Assembly: GCA_017521605.1 (NCBI GenBank)
Contig: JAFXCD010000042.1
Span: 117,087 to 181,086, forward strand
Length of the DNA: 64,000 bases
Source of the DNA: Lachnospiraceae bacterium
GTDB lineage: Bacteria; Bacillota; Clostridia; Lachnospirales; Lachnospiraceae
Direction of reading: 5' to 3'
The position numbers and the translations under genes were made by a program. The notes beneath the pieces were generated by a model, which searched no databases, was not told where the DNA came from, and worked only from the letters and a program-made list of their open reading frames with translations. This document shows, piece by piece, positions 16,843 to 26,579 of this stretch. Positions within the stretch are counted from its first letter, which is position 1. Each line of letters begins with the position of its first letter.

Positions 16843-18214
16843 CGTCCCTACTCCTTTTTGATACAAAAATATTCCTTATAAAGGATCGGATATAATCTCC
16901 ATAATCGATAAAATCATACACCCCGTCCCTTTTTCCCTTTAGGAACAGCTTAATCAACAGAATATAGTAGTGGAAATAATATCGCTTTACACTCATGTTA
17001 TCCGGCTTTGCCACCACATGCAGATAGTCCCAGTGGGAGGGATTGTCTGTTATCAGCCTTTCCCTATAAGCCTCATAGGTTTCCAGTCCCATTTCCGGCG
17101 TAAAAATAGAAATCGCCACATGACGCAAACCTTGGGCTTTAATCCATTTATACAGATTGGAGAAATCCTTGGGTGTATAATCCAAATCAATAATAAACAT
17201 ACCCATCAAATGAATGCCCAAATCATGACAAATTTCAATGCTAGTAATATTATTCTGTAAATCCGACCTTTTGTTATATTCCTTCAACTGCTCATCCGTA
17301 ATGGTTTCCAGGCCAACCAGCACATAATAAAGACCAATACTCTTCAGTTCAGCCATTAATTCCCTGTTTTGAGCAATAAAATCGGCTCGTCCATAACAAA
17401 TATAATTCTTTCGAATATCCTTTTCCCTAATCAGGATTATGAATCTACGCAGTCGCTCTTCATTAAACAGGAAATCATCATCCATAATATAAATATTGGT
17501 AGCCTGAATAGATGCAATTTCTTCCACCACATCTTCTATATCTCTGCAAACATAATGCCCTAAATTCATTCGGTTACGATGACAGAACTTACAGTTATAG
17601 GGACAGCTAAGTGAAGTACGCACCCATGCTGCATGCTCCAGCTCCAGGTAACGATAGTTTTGAGGATGTTCATAAAAGTACGTTCTGTCCGGCCAGGGAA
17701 GTTCTTTTAAGTCAAAGGGTTCGCCGGCTACATAACCCCACTTTCCGTCCTGTTTATAGCAAATACCTTTTATTCTCTGCAACGGTGTATTTTTCCCTCT
17801 GAAGTGATTCTCCAGCACCTCCCAGATACTGAAAATATTATAAGTGGTAAAAATATAATCCACACCATCATCATACATTCTTTCATAGCAAAGCTGGGCA
17901 TGTAAACCGCCAATCATGGTGATAGTAGCTGGGTTTTGGCTCTTGGCCTCCCTACAGTACTCCAGCATAAAATTCTCCTGACGGGTTCTGCCACACACAT
18001 AAACCACATCCGGATTCTGTTCCTTCAAAACCGTTTTTACGGATATTTTCTCTACTTGTCCATCATACAAGAGTACCTGATATCCCTCCTGCTTCAACAA
18101 TGCAGATATATACTCCAGCTCAAGACACTCATTTTCTATGACGCCCACAAAATTATACTTTGTTCTTGAAATCTCCGGGTGAATCAAAAGTACTTTTATT
18201 TTAGTTTTCTCCAT
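16835..18214 (-). CDS. B12-binding-domain radical SAM protein
   Basis: The protein has 459 residues. An N-terminal cobalamin-binding-like domain (~1-150: VLLIHPEISRT at the start, then NPDVVYVCGRT and TITMIGGLHAQ) is followed by the radical SAM domain with the cluster motif CPYNCKFCHRN (Cys ~204, 208, 211) and the strand IYIMDDDFLFNEERL. The C-terminal ~120 residues are family-variable. Such enzymes methylate or rearrange unreactive carbons, and several act on lipids (hopanoid and tetraether pathways). The first stretch lacks the usual DxHxxG cobalamin motif, so cobalamin binding is uncertain. It overlaps both neighbours by 8-14 bp. Confidence 0.85.
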   Translation of the reverse strand: MEKTKIKVLLIHPEISRTKYNFVGVIENECLELEYISALLKQEGYQVLLYDGQVEKISVKTVLKEQNPDVVYVCGRTRQENFMLEYCREAKSQNPATITMIGGLHAQLCYERMYDDGVDYIFTTYNIFSIWEVLENHFRGKNTPLQRIKGICYKQDGKWGYVAGEPFDLKELPWPDRTYFYEHPQNYRYLELEHAAWVRTSLSCPYNCKFCHRNRMNLGHYVCRDIEDVVEEIASIQATNIYIMDDDFLFNEERLRRFIILIREKDIRKNYICYGRADFIAQNRELMAELKSIGLYYVLVGLETITDEQLKEYNKRSDLQNNITSIEICHDLGIHLMGMFIIDLDYTPKDFSNLYKWIKAQGLRHVAISIFTPEMGLETYEAYRERLITDNPSHWDYLHVVAKPDNMSVKRYYFHYYILLIKLFLKGKRDGVYDFIDYGDYIRSFIRNIFVSKRSRDDE

Positions 18215-19916
18215 TTTTCTTTCGCTCTTCCTCTTGCAACTTGGAATATGCCACTTTTCCTACCAGAGTTTTGGGCAATTCCTTTCTAAATTCATACTCA
18301 TATGGCCATGCAAATCGTGCCAGATTCTCTTCACAATATGCCTTAATCTCTTCCTGCACTTCTTTGTCAGGCTCATACCCATTACGCAGCACGATGAAAG
18401 CTTTGGCCACCTGCACCTTATAAGGGTGGGCAATTCCAATCACACAGGACATCAATACCTTGGGATGGGAATCAATTATGTTTTCCATATAGGAAGGATA
18501 TAAACAATATCCGGAACTGATAATCATCCTCTTAATCCTCTGCTTAAAATAGACAAAACCATCCTCATCCATCTTCCCCATATCCCCTGTATACATCCAG
18601 GTTAGTCCATCAACATGCTTTCGTAAGGTAGCTGCTGTTTCTTTCTCATCCTCCTGATATCCTTTCATAACAGAAGGTCCGCTAAGTACAATCTCCCCCT
18701 CTTCTCCATAAGGCAATTCCTCCTCTGTACCCGGCTTCACAATTTTATAATATGTGTCCGGATAGGGAATTCCAATACTTCCCTCCCGATAATCATTTAT
18801 AGGGGTTAAACAGCTACCGGTAACACATTCTGTCAAGCCATACCCTTCTCTGATCTGAATAGGTGCTCCATGGGCATGTAAAAATGCATCCACCTTATGC
18901 TTCAAGGATACCGATAGGGAATCTCCACCGGATATAACACATTTTAAAAATGATAAATCGCATCCGTCCAGTTTACGGTTTTTAAGTAGTGCCTCATATA
19001 GGGTAGGAACTCCGGCAATAATATTAGGACGATACTTCATCAATAATTTATGAAAGGTTTGAGCAGAAAACTGTGGCAGCAGGATACAGGTTCCTCCAAA
19101 ATACTGTACCGTGTGGATACAGATTCCCAACCCAAAACCATGAAATACAGGCATAATACTGAGTACCCGGTCCCCTTGTGATAAACATCCGCAGGCTGCC
19201 TCGCTCTGTAATGCCAGAGCGTTAAAATTTAAATTGGTTAACTCAATTCCCTTAGGGTATCCGCTGGTTCCGCCACTATAAAGAATTGCCGCCACATCAC
19301 TGCCCCGATAATCGCTGTTTATAGGTTGGTCGTATCCCTTGCCCCCCTGTAAAAACATCCTCCAAGGCATCAATATATCACTGCTTTCCACCTTAACCTT
19401 TCGCCCTTTGGTCAGCATATAACCAACCTTCATGGGAAGGGGCATGGAATCTTTAACAGAAACTACTATGCACTTCTTAATACCTGACCGCTTGCATACA
19501 TGGTTTATTTTGTTAACAGCAATATCAATTGCCACCACATAGGTACTGTGGGAAACATTTAGATAATATTCTATTTCCTTCTCAGCTGATAAAGGATGAA
19601 TCATATTGGCTATGGCGCCTATTTTATTTATGGCATAAAAAGCTATAATGGCTTCCGGAACATTGGGCATACAAATACTCACACATTCCCTGGGATTTAC
19701 CCCTAACGCCAAAAAAGCCTTGGCACATTCATCAATCTCTTCCATGAACTGCCAATAGCGTTTCTTCCTTCCAAAATATTCATAACTGATTTCCTTTGGA
19801 TGTCTGTCTGCTGCTTCTTTTAGAAAAGTATATACAGAAACATCCGGATACTTCAAAAAACGTTTCTTCTCATCATAGTATTTCAACCATGGTGCTTTCT
19901 TCTTATCGTACTCCAT
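18201..19916 (-). CDS. AMP-binding acyl-CoA synthetase (ANL superfamily)
   Basis: The protein has 571 residues, full length for the family. It shows the P-loop YSGGTSGYPKG (213-223), the motif REGYGLTECVTGSC, the ATP-binding TGDMGKMDEDGFVYF, the hinge RIKRMIISSG and a C-terminal Lys near KTLVGKVAYSKL. It would adenylate a carboxylic acid, probably a fatty acid, and load it on CoA or a carrier. The start has GAGG ten bases upstream. It lies between an acyltransferase and the B12-type radical SAM gene with overlapping ends, so it most likely supplies activated acyl groups to that pathway. Confidence 0.9.
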   Translation of the reverse strand: MEYDKKKAPWLKYYDEKKRFLKYPDVSVYTFLKEAADRHPKEISYEYFGRKKRYWQFMEEIDECAKAFLALGVNPRECVSICMPNVPEAIIAFYAINKIGAIANMIHPLSAEKEIEYYLNVSHSTYVVAIDIAVNKINHVCKRSGIKKCIVVSVKDSMPLPMKVGYMLTKGRKVKVESSDILMPWRMFLQGGKGYDQPINSDYRGSDVAAILYSGGTSGYPKGIELTNLNFNALALQSEAACGCLSQGDRVLSIMPVFHGFGLGICIHTVQYFGGTCILLPQFSAQTFHKLLMKYRPNIIAGVPTLYEALLKNRKLDGCDLSFLKCVISGGDSLSVSLKHKVDAFLHAHGAPIQIREGYGLTECVTGSCLTPINDYREGSIGIPYPDTYYKIVKPGTEEELPYGEEGEIVLSGPSVMKGYQEDEKETAATLRKHVDGLTWMYTGDMGKMDEDGFVYFKQRIKRMIISSGYCLYPSYMENIIDSHPKVLMSCVIGIAHPYKVQVAKAFIVLRNGYEPDKEVQEEIKAYCEENLARFAWPYEYEFRKELPKTLVGKVAYSKLQEEERKKNGEN

Positions 19917-19953
19917 CTATGGATTTCCTCACACCTTATATTCTAAATCTATT

Positions 19954-20550
19954 CTACCCTTGAGAAACACTCTCCCCCTGTAATAACTCCCGTACTTTTT
20001 GAAAAAGCAGACAATTGGCCTCTTCCACGCTCATACCGGAAACGTCCAGAGGCTCACCAAATACAATTTTTAAGTTTTTGCTTCGGAATTTATAATCCCC
20101 TGTAATAGCATAGGGTGTTATCTTACATCCTGTCCGTCCGGCCATCACCACTGCACCGGGCTTAAAGGGGAGTAACAGCTCATTAGTATAATTCCGCTTT
20201 GCTTCCGGCGAAACATTAATCAACTCACCCTCTTGTAAATTTGCAATAGCTGCCTGTAAAGCATCCCTGTTGCGCTCGGCCTTTAAATCAACCGGAATTG
20301 TCCCCATCCATCGAAAGAACCATCCGAAGGGCCCATCATGCAAATCTTTCTTGGCCAGGGTATGTATCACTCTTTTGGTACTGGCATCCACCAGAATAGG
20401 GTCAAGGGCATGCTTGTGGTTTCCCGCTATAACTCCGGCTCCCTGACTTGGAATATACTCTTTATGAACAATAACCGGATGAAAAAACAATTTGAAAGCT
20501 ATGGTAAGTCCGGGTCTTAAGATTTTATATAAAACTGCATTATTTTTCAT
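19954..20550 (-). CDS. 1-acyl-sn-glycerol-3-phosphate acyltransferase-like protein (PlsC family)
   Basis: A GTG at 20571 is in frame, but AAGGA seven bases before the ATG at 20550 sets the start, giving 198 residues. The motif NHKHALDPILVD is the catalytic H-x4-D block; MGTIPVD and NVSPEAKRNYTNELLLPFKPG are the later acceptor-binding blocks (the usual block III reads FPEGTRS and is altered here to SPEAKRN). The enzyme class moves an acyl chain to a lysophospholipid or similar alcohol. It is the first gene of the five-gene lipid-type operon and is close behind the GGDEF gene. Confidence 0.85.
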   Translation of the reverse strand: MKNNAVLYKILRPGLTIAFKLFFHPVIVHKEYIPSQGAGVIAGNHKHALDPILVDASTKRVIHTLAKKDLHDGPFGWFFRWMGTIPVDLKAERNRDALQAAIANLQEGELINVSPEAKRNYTNELLLPFKPGAVVMAGRTGCKITPYAITGDYKFRSKNLKIVFGEPLDVSGMSVEEANCLLFQKVRELLQGESVSQG

Positions 20551-20576
20551 GGCTTTTCCTTCACTACACACTTCTG

Positions 20577-21644
20577 TTATTCACTACACCGCACACAGTT
20601 TCTGCCTGCTTCTTTTCCCTTGTAAAGCAAAGCATCCGCCTCCTTCAGCAAATCATTCAAAGACATACCCTTTTGATAAAAGCTTAACCCTATGGTAATG
20701 GTCATCTTAATGAGTTCCTCTTCGTAAGGAATCTCCTGCTGTTGGATTTCCTGTCGAATCCTTTCAAATTCTTCCATGACAGTCGCTTTAGTATCTTTAT
20801 AGTGATATAATATGAAAAACTCTTCACCGCCCCAACGACATACATAGAAATCTTCTTTGTCTTTTGCATGCTCTTGCAGAGTATCTGCCAGCCTTTTTAA
20901 GACCTCATCCCCTGCCACATGACCATAGGTATCATTCACACGTTTAAATAAATCCACATCCAACATGGCAACCACCAGGTTTTTATTTTCTACTGAATCC
21001 ATCTCTGCACCCAGTAGCTCCATCATCTTACGACGGTTATAAAGACCGGTCAGAGCATCTCTCTCAGCCATCTGACGAAGCTCTTCCTCTAATTTGTTCA
21101 CAGTCTTAGAATAAATAGAAAAATACATAATAAGAAAAGAAAAACCTAATAATGTATTCATAACATACATACCATCTTTTACCAAGGTATTGTCTATTTG
21201 GTATACATAAGGATGGTACTGGGTCCAAAATCGCAGTGCAATATATATCGATGCATTGAAAACTCCTAACAGAAGCGAAACTCTGTTGGCTGTCCTGCTT
21301 CCATTCATATAAAAATCACTGAAACATAAAGACGCAATGAAAGCAATACAATAATGTTGAAACCCAAACTCCCAACCCAGGCATATTATGGACACAATCA
21401 TAAATGCATATATCTCCAGAAACACAAGATAGATATATGTACCTGCCTTTTTACGTCTCAGCAGTTCAAAGGACAGCAGATAAATTGCAACACTCCCACA
21501 ATTGAACCAAAATAAAATATCAGCGTTGTAAAATTTGAAAAGGATGACAAAATAAATGTGACATACCAGTAACACTATATTGATAATCCACGTTCCTTTC
21601 TTCACAAAAAGATTTGCCTTTTCTGTCATACCACGTTCCGGCAT
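20577..21644 (-). CDS. Membrane-bound GGDEF diguanylate cyclase
   Basis: The start at 21644 is chosen over 21650 because GGAGGAG lies the right distance away. About six transmembrane segments occupy residues 15-180, followed by a short coiled coil and a GGDEF domain with the active-site variant GGEEF (RWGGEEFFIL, residue ~272). Variant GGEEF is active in many cyclases that make c-di-GMP. The RxxD inhibitory site usually five residues before the motif is absent (the sequence there is EDFYVC). The gene follows a metallophosphoesterase closely; its stop is 26 bp before the acyltransferase start, so it might be in the same transcript. Confidence 0.88.
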   Translation of the reverse strand: MPERGMTEKANLFVKKGTWIINIVLLVCHIYFVILFKFYNADILFWFNCGSVAIYLLSFELLRRKKAGTYIYLVFLEIYAFMIVSIICLGWEFGFQHYCIAFIASLCFSDFYMNGSRTANRVSLLLGVFNASIYIALRFWTQYHPYVYQIDNTLVKDGMYVMNTLLGFSFLIMYFSIYSKTVNKLEEELRQMAERDALTGLYNRRKMMELLGAEMDSVENKNLVVAMLDVDLFKRVNDTYGHVAGDEVLKRLADTLQEHAKDKEDFYVCRWGGEEFFILYHYKDTKATVMEEFERIRQEIQQQEIPYEEELIKMTITIGLSFYQKGMSLNDLLKEADALLYKGKEAGRNCVRCSE

Positions 21645-21659
21645 CAGCATCTCCTCCTC

Positions 21660-22508
21660 TTATCTCACTTCTACAATCACCAACTCAGGTCGGTTAAAAA
21701 TCCTGGGAAGCTTAATTCCCCATCTGTCCAGGCCACGACTGACCACCATGGCGCCGCCTTCGTATTCATAAAGACCTCCCGCATACTGTGGAAACAGTCC
21801 CTGATCCGGTGCAAATACACCGTTTAGTATCCCGGGAATCCTCCATTGTCCGCCATGAGCATGTCCGCATAAGGTCAAATCATATTGGTATCTGCTGTAC
21901 TGGTCATAGTACTCAGGACGATGAGATAACAAAATACTGTAATATTTATTATCACGTTGCTCCTTCATCTGCTCCAACTGCTGCAAAATGCTGGGAGAAC
22001 CTATCACATACATATCATAAGCCGGATCATCCACACCACAGATATTTATCTTCTGTCCCTTGATATCAATGGTTTCCACCTCTCCGCTTAATACGGTTAC
22101 TCCATAGGAACGGATTATTTCCAGAATATTGTCAATATCATTACTCCAGAACTCATGATTACCTGTAACATAATAGCATGGATATTTCCCTGTAAGCAAG
22201 GCGATGGTCTCTTCGGATTTTTCATAGCTTACATTATCATCAAAAATATCACCGCCCAGAAGCACCACATCAGGTGCTTCTTTATCAATGGCTCTTATCA
22301 GCTCCCGTTGCTCCTTACCGTACCAGCTACCATGCAAGTCTGTTAAAAGAGCCACCTTTATGGGCTTTTCCACTTTGGGACTTTCTAAGGTATAGTGGAC
22401 TGTCTTCAGTCGGGGATCACAAATCACCAAAAGAATTGCCAGAACAACCAAATAATGCCACCATATTCTTTTTTTATTTTGGGGATTTTTGTTTTCCTTT
22501 TTTTTCAC
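21660..22508 (-). CDS. Membrane-anchored metallophosphoesterase (YaeI/LpxH-like)
   Basis: The protein has 282 residues with a GTG start and a GAGG site five bases away. One N-terminal transmembrane helix (~18-38) is followed by the calcineurin-type phosphoesterase domain with all metal ligand motifs in order: LLTDLHGSWYG (D-x-H), GGDIFDD (GGD), GNHEFW (GNHE), LLSHRPEY (H) and CGHAHGGQW (GHxH). Homologues cleave phosphodiesters in lipids or nucleotides at the membrane. It precedes the diguanylate cyclase gene by 15 bp, so the two are probably co-transcribed. Confidence 0.9.
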   Translation of the reverse strand: MKKKENKNPQNKKRIWWHYLVVLAILLVICDPRLKTVHYTLESPKVEKPIKVALLTDLHGSWYGKEQRELIRAIDKEAPDVVLLGGDIFDDNVSYEKSEETIALLTGKYPCYYVTGNHEFWSNDIDNILEIIRSYGVTVLSGEVETIDIKGQKINICGVDDPAYDMYVIGSPSILQQLEQMKEQRDNKYYSILLSHRPEYYDQYSRYQYDLTLCGHAHGGQWRIPGILNGVFAPDQGLFPQYAGGLYEYEGGAMVVSRGLDRWGIKLPRIFNRPELVIVEVR

Positions 22509-22529
22509 ACTATCCTCGTATCTATGGTA

Positions 22530-23651
22530 TTATTTACCATTTTCATTTAATAATGCTCCACAGAAGCTACACACCTGCTCTGTTCCATCATTTGATATTC
22601 CACAGAAATTACAGGTCTTTGAGTACATTCTATTCATCGAAGTTACATTACCTGAAGATGTACCGCTTACGGAATTACCGGTTGATGAGTATCCGGTTGA
22701 AGAATACTCACTTGTAGAATTTCCACTTGAAGGATATCCGTAGGAAGGTACCGGATTCGGTGAAACCACTTCAGAAGACCATGTATCTGAGGATAATTCC
22801 CCGGGATTATTCCTAAAATATCTATAGGCTTCATTTTGCTTTTTCACTCCACTAAATATGGCAATATAAAAAATACTATAGAATGCCAACAGAATAATTG
22901 TAGTGATTACAGCCTCCGAGCCAATCTTGACTTCTGCCAAATCAGCTATCACGGAATTCCATGCATAATCCAAAGCCTCTGTCAAATCCTGTCTTGACAT
23001 AGCCTTTTGGAAGTTTTCCAGAAGCTGATCAAAGGATTCATCAGAAAAACACTTAATAGTATCATCACCGCAATACATATCGTATTCCCAATCCACAAAT
23101 CCATCCAGGTCTTCTGTGGTAAATAAAATCAGCATGGCATCTTCATCAAAGCTGATTTTATAATAAAGCTCCTCTGAATATGCTTCCAAAGAATAGTAAT
23201 TACTTTTCCAACTAAAATCATCTGTATATAACGTAACCGGCATACCGGATTTATCATACACCTTTTCAAATAGCTCAATTATTTCCTTCTCCTGTGTAGA
23301 ATTCAATATGTTGGCTCTATCTTCAATAAAAATACGATTTACGTCTCCATCAACCTTTTTCCCCAGAAAAACACTTGTTGACAGCATTCCGGCAAGCATC
23401 ATACACATATGTACTGTAACGAAAATCAATGCAACAACAATACCTGCACTCCAACCGCCTCTTGTCCCAAAGCTTCTATTGGTTGTATAATAGGAATGAT
23501 ACCTTCCTCTCCTATCGTAATAAGAACGATTATATCCACCCCTAAATGGTGTACTACTTGATCTGGAACTTGAGCCACCTCTTCTGGAACCTCCTGAACT
23601 TCTTGAACCACTACTTCCTCCACTACGGCTCCCCCCGCCATGTCTACCCAT
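22530..23651 (-). CDS. TPM-domain membrane protein with Gly/Ser/Arg-rich N-terminus and zinc ribbon
   Basis: The protein has 373 residues and starts after AAGGAG eight bases upstream. Residues 1-65 are extremely rich in Gly, Ser and Arg (low complexity); a transmembrane helix spans ~68-92; residues ~100-245 form a TPM domain (FIEDRANILNSTQEKEI onward), a fold found in envelope stress proteins; a second helix spans ~250-272; and the Ser/Gly/Tyr-rich tail ends in a zinc ribbon (CNFCGIS ... VCSFCG). The two membrane helices put the TPM domain outside the cell. Relatives often stand near LemA and DUF2207 genes, which lie about 19 kb away here. Confidence 0.8.
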   Translation of the reverse strand: MGRHGGGSRSGGSSGSRSSGGSRRGGSSSRSSSTPFRGGYNRSYYDRRGRYHSYYTTNRSFGTRGGWSAGIVVALIFVTVHMCMMLAGMLSTSVFLGKKVDGDVNRIFIEDRANILNSTQEKEIIELFEKVYDKSGMPVTLYTDDFSWKSNYYSLEAYSEELYYKISFDEDAMLILFTTEDLDGFVDWEYDMYCGDDTIKCFSDESFDQLLENFQKAMSRQDLTEALDYAWNSVIADLAEVKIGSEAVITTIILLAFYSIFYIAIFSGVKKQNEAYRYFRNNPGELSSDTWSSEVVSPNPVPSYGYPSSGNSTSEYSSTGYSSTGNSVSGTSSGNVTSMNRMYSKTCNFCGISNDGTEQVCSFCGALLNENGK

Positions 23652-23731
23652 AATAAAATCTCCTTTTCTTTTAATAAATTTACTTTTATATGAACACCTA
23701 TTTATTATAGATGTTTTCTAACGATACATTA

Positions 23732-24532
23732 CTACAATACCCATTCATAGATGATGCCGTACAACTCCCTGATGTAGTAGGTAGGAAACAACCACCAGGG
23801 TGTTTTCGCCGGTACTGCACTGTGTTCCAATCCTAAGGCCTTTGCTATCATGGAGGCCCGATACTCATGATATTCATTGGTAACAATTGCAATCCGTGGA
23901 TTTAAACCCTCTTTCTCTATGATTGCCTTGGAAAACAACAGATTCTCTCTGGTAGAGGTTGACTCTGTCTCCCGGTATATCCGCTCAGGAGCAATCCCCT
24001 TCTTCACCAGATACTGATACATAAATTCCCCTTCTGATATAGGTTCATCCGGTCCTTGTCCACCCGACACCACGCAAACAGCCTGTGGATGCTCTGTCAG
24101 ATACCCATATGCCGCGTCCAGTCGGGAAGCCAGCATAATACTGGGACGATCCCCATAAGTGCGACAGCCCAGCACTACCAGTGTGGCAGCTTCTGTGGGT
24201 GCATTGGTAGCTGCATGTATCATACAGCCTGTTTCAATACTTGCAAGCAAAATTACCAGACCTACTAATCCACCTGCTGCCAGTAGTGTAAATTTACCTA
24301 CCTTCTTCTTCCATGCCTTTCGGACAAATCCATGAAGCTTTGGCATAAATAATCCATAAAGCATTAATAGCAGTAGTAGCAAAATACCTGTGGCATTCCC
24401 CAGGTTCAGGATTCTTCCAGCTATAAAGGGTAAGAGAAAATAGAGAATACCCAGAATACAGAATGCCACCAGTGACAACCTTACATATGGTAACTTAATA
24501 TTTTTCTTTGCCTTACTTCTTTGCTTTTTCAT
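23732..24532 (-). CDS. YdcF/SanA-type DUF218 protein
   Basis: An ATG at 24547 is in frame but the AGGAAG site favours the ATG at 24532, giving 266 residues. Three or so hydrophobic segments cover residues 15-105, followed by a DUF218 domain with VLGCRTYGDRPSIMLASRLD, VCVVSGGQGPDEPISEGEFM and RIYRETESTSTRENL, which are the family's conserved nucleotide-like binding motifs. DUF218 proteins (YdcF, SanA, ElyC) are linked to envelope or peptidoglycan precursor metabolism; the reaction is unknown. It stands alone between the TPM gene and the gpmI terminator. Confidence 0.9.
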   Translation of the reverse strand: MKKQRSKAKKNIKLPYVRLSLVAFCILGILYFLLPFIAGRILNLGNATGILLLLLLMLYGLFMPKLHGFVRKAWKKKVGKFTLLAAGGLVGLVILLASIETGCMIHAATNAPTEAATLVVLGCRTYGDRPSIMLASRLDAAYGYLTEHPQAVCVVSGGQGPDEPISEGEFMYQYLVKKGIAPERIYRETESTSTRENLLFSKAIIEKEGLNPRIAIVTNEYHEYRASMIAKALGLEHSAVPAKTPWWLFPTYYIRELYGIIYEWVL

Positions 24533-24658
24533 AAAACTTCCTATCATTACAAAGTACTATCTTGTTATTTACTCCTTTAAATAACATGAATATATTATAT
24601 CATAAATAATTCTTACTTTGTATCCTATTTTTCTGAACGTTACACAACTAAATCGTGC

Positions 24659-24699
24659 AAAAAAAGCCACTCAATCTACATTTCTGTAAACCGAGTGAC
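24659..24699 (-). terminator. Strong rho-independent terminator downstream of gpmI
   Basis: On the minus strand a 15-bp stem (24666-24699, including G-U pairs) closed by a GAAA tetraloop is followed directly by a run of T (24659-24665). It lies 150 bp after the gpmI stop. The 320-bp gap 24533-24852 contains this terminator and nothing else that I can recognise. Confidence 0.8.
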
Positions 24700-24852
24700 T
24701 ACGATACTCTATTTCTTTGCAGATACACCTTTTATAGAGGAAAGGCGAATCAACTTCTCCTTGTTGTGGTCAGTTTAGCAAATCAGAGAACTTCCCACAA
24801 GCAACTATCCTGCAATTTTGTCACACAGCGTGTTACATTTGTAGGAAAAAAC

Positions 24853-26421
24853 TTAAATCATACTCTCTTCCCAGGAAGCCGGTGGTATAAGACCAAAAAT
24901 AGCTGCCACTGTAGGTGCCACATTTGCCAGACCGTATTCCCCGGCTTTGATGGTGTAAGCAGTATCTTTATCATAAATAATAAATGGTACCTGATTTAAG
25001 GAATGAGCTGTACGGACCTGCAATTCTCCCTTTTTATTCTTTTCAAACATCTCATCTGCATTACCATGGTCTGCTGTGATAAGAACTGTGACATCATACT
25101 CATCAGCCACCTTCAGCAGTCGTGCCAGTGCCAAATCCACTGCCTCCACGGAGGTAATAACTGCGTCCATATTACCGGTGTGACCAACCATATCTCCATT
25201 GGGGAAATTACAACGTATAAAATCATACTTTTCAGACTTAATGGCCTCAATTAAGTCGTCAGTAATCTCTGCTGATTTCATCCATGGACGCTCATCAAAG
25301 GACACCTTATCAGAAGGAATCTCCTTAAATGTCTCTAATTCTTCACTAAATTTCTCGCTCTTATTGCCATTCCAGAAATAGGTCACATGACCGAATTTCT
25401 GAGTCTCGGAAACTGCATACTGCTTCAGCTTATTGGCAACCAGAAGCTCCGACAAAGTATCTTGAATATCCGGTGGATTCACCAGATAACGCTTGGGAAG
25501 ATTTAAATCTCCGTCGTACTGAAGCATACCTGCATAAACCACATCCGGTCTCCTACCACGGTCAAAGTGAGGAAATTCTTCATAGTCAAATGCCTGTGAA
25601 AGCTCTAATGCACGGTCTCCTCTGAAGTTAAAGAGAACAACGCTGTCCTTATCAACAATAGGGCCAACCGGCTCGCCATCCTTAGCAATAACAAAAGCGG
25701 GAAGGTCCTGATCGATTACTCCTAACTCATTGCGATATGTTTCAATAGCTTGCAGCGCAGTAGTAAATGTACGTCCCTTACCCAGCACATGAGTTTCCCA
25801 ACCAAGCTTCACCATGTTCCAATCTGCCTCGTAACGGTCCATGGTAATCTTCATACGTCCGCCACCACTTGCAATCTGTGCGTCAAAGTCTGCATTGTTT
25901 AATTCTGAAAGTATCTTCTCCAACTGTTCAATATAAACATGGGCACTGGTTGCAGGTACATCACGCCCATCCAGCAGAGCATGAATGCGAACCTTATTTA
26001 CACCACTTTCCTTTGCCTTCTGAATCATCTGAATTAAATGTGAAATATTGGAATGCACATTACCATCCGACAAAAGCCCGATAAAATGTAATGTGGAGTT
26101 GTTTCTCGTACAGTTATCCATCACCTCATTCCATGCCTGAGAAGCGTACATCTTGCCGCTTTCTATGGATTCATTCACCAGCTTAGCTCCCTGGGAATAT
26201 ATCTGCCCACAACCAAGTGCATTATGACCTACCTCACTGTTTCCCATATCATCATCCGAAGGAAGCCCTACCGCTGTACCATGAGCTTTTAAACGAGTGC
26301 CTGGACACTCCTTCAACAATTTATCAAGAACAGGGGTATTGGCAGCAGCTACTGCATCACCAATACCTGTTTTACTAAATCCAATACCATCCATAACTAC
26401 AAGTAAGACTTTTTTTTTCAT
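24853..26421 (-). CDS. gpmI: 2,3-bisphosphoglycerate-independent phosphoglycerate mutase
   Basis: The frame extends to 26445, but AGGAG seven bases upstream fits the ATG at 26421, giving 522 residues, close to the usual ~510. The N-terminus has VVMDGIG (first metal-binding Asp) and DMGNSEVGHNALG with the phosphorylated Ser; the middle has FIGLLSDGNVHSN and HALLDGRDVPATS; the end has DLIRC-type NFPNGDMVGHTG and ITADHGNADEM, all metal-binding motifs of the alkaline-phosphatase superfamily. It interconverts 3- and 2-phosphoglycerate in glycolysis using two Mn2+. It is monocistronic. Confidence 0.97.
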   Translation of the reverse strand: MKKKVLLVVMDGIGFSKTGIGDAVAAANTPVLDKLLKECPGTRLKAHGTAVGLPSDDDMGNSEVGHNALGCGQIYSQGAKLVNESIESGKMYASQAWNEVMDNCTRNNSTLHFIGLLSDGNVHSNISHLIQMIQKAKESGVNKVRIHALLDGRDVPATSAHVYIEQLEKILSELNNADFDAQIASGGGRMKITMDRYEADWNMVKLGWETHVLGKGRTFTTALQAIETYRNELGVIDQDLPAFVIAKDGEPVGPIVDKDSVVLFNFRGDRALELSQAFDYEEFPHFDRGRRPDVVYAGMLQYDGDLNLPKRYLVNPPDIQDTLSELLVANKLKQYAVSETQKFGHVTYFWNGNKSEKFSEELETFKEIPSDKVSFDERPWMKSAEITDDLIEAIKSEKYDFIRCNFPNGDMVGHTGNMDAVITSVEAVDLALARLLKVADEYDVTVLITADHGNADEMFEKNKKGELQVRTAHSLNQVPFIIYDKDTAYTIKAGEYGLANVAPTVAAIFGLIPPASWEESMI

Positions 26422-26523
26422 TAACATACTCCTCTCCAAATTCACTTATTGTTTAATATTATACCGCCTATGGTTTTCTACTTCAACAAAAGGATTTATT
26501 TTCTCTATTTTAAGGTATAAAAC

Positions 26524-26570
26524 AAACAAAAAGCTTTTGCAAGACAGCTCTTTTATGCCCTGCAAAAGCT
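26524..26570 (-). terminator. Terminator downstream of the MBL-fold lipoprotein gene
   Basis: A 10-bp perfect stem (AGCTTTTGCA at 26532-26541 with its complement at 26561-26570), read on the minus strand, is followed by TTTTTGTTTG. It lies ten bases after the stop of the lipoprotein gene. Confidence 0.7.
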
Positions 26571-26579
26571 CTACATTTA

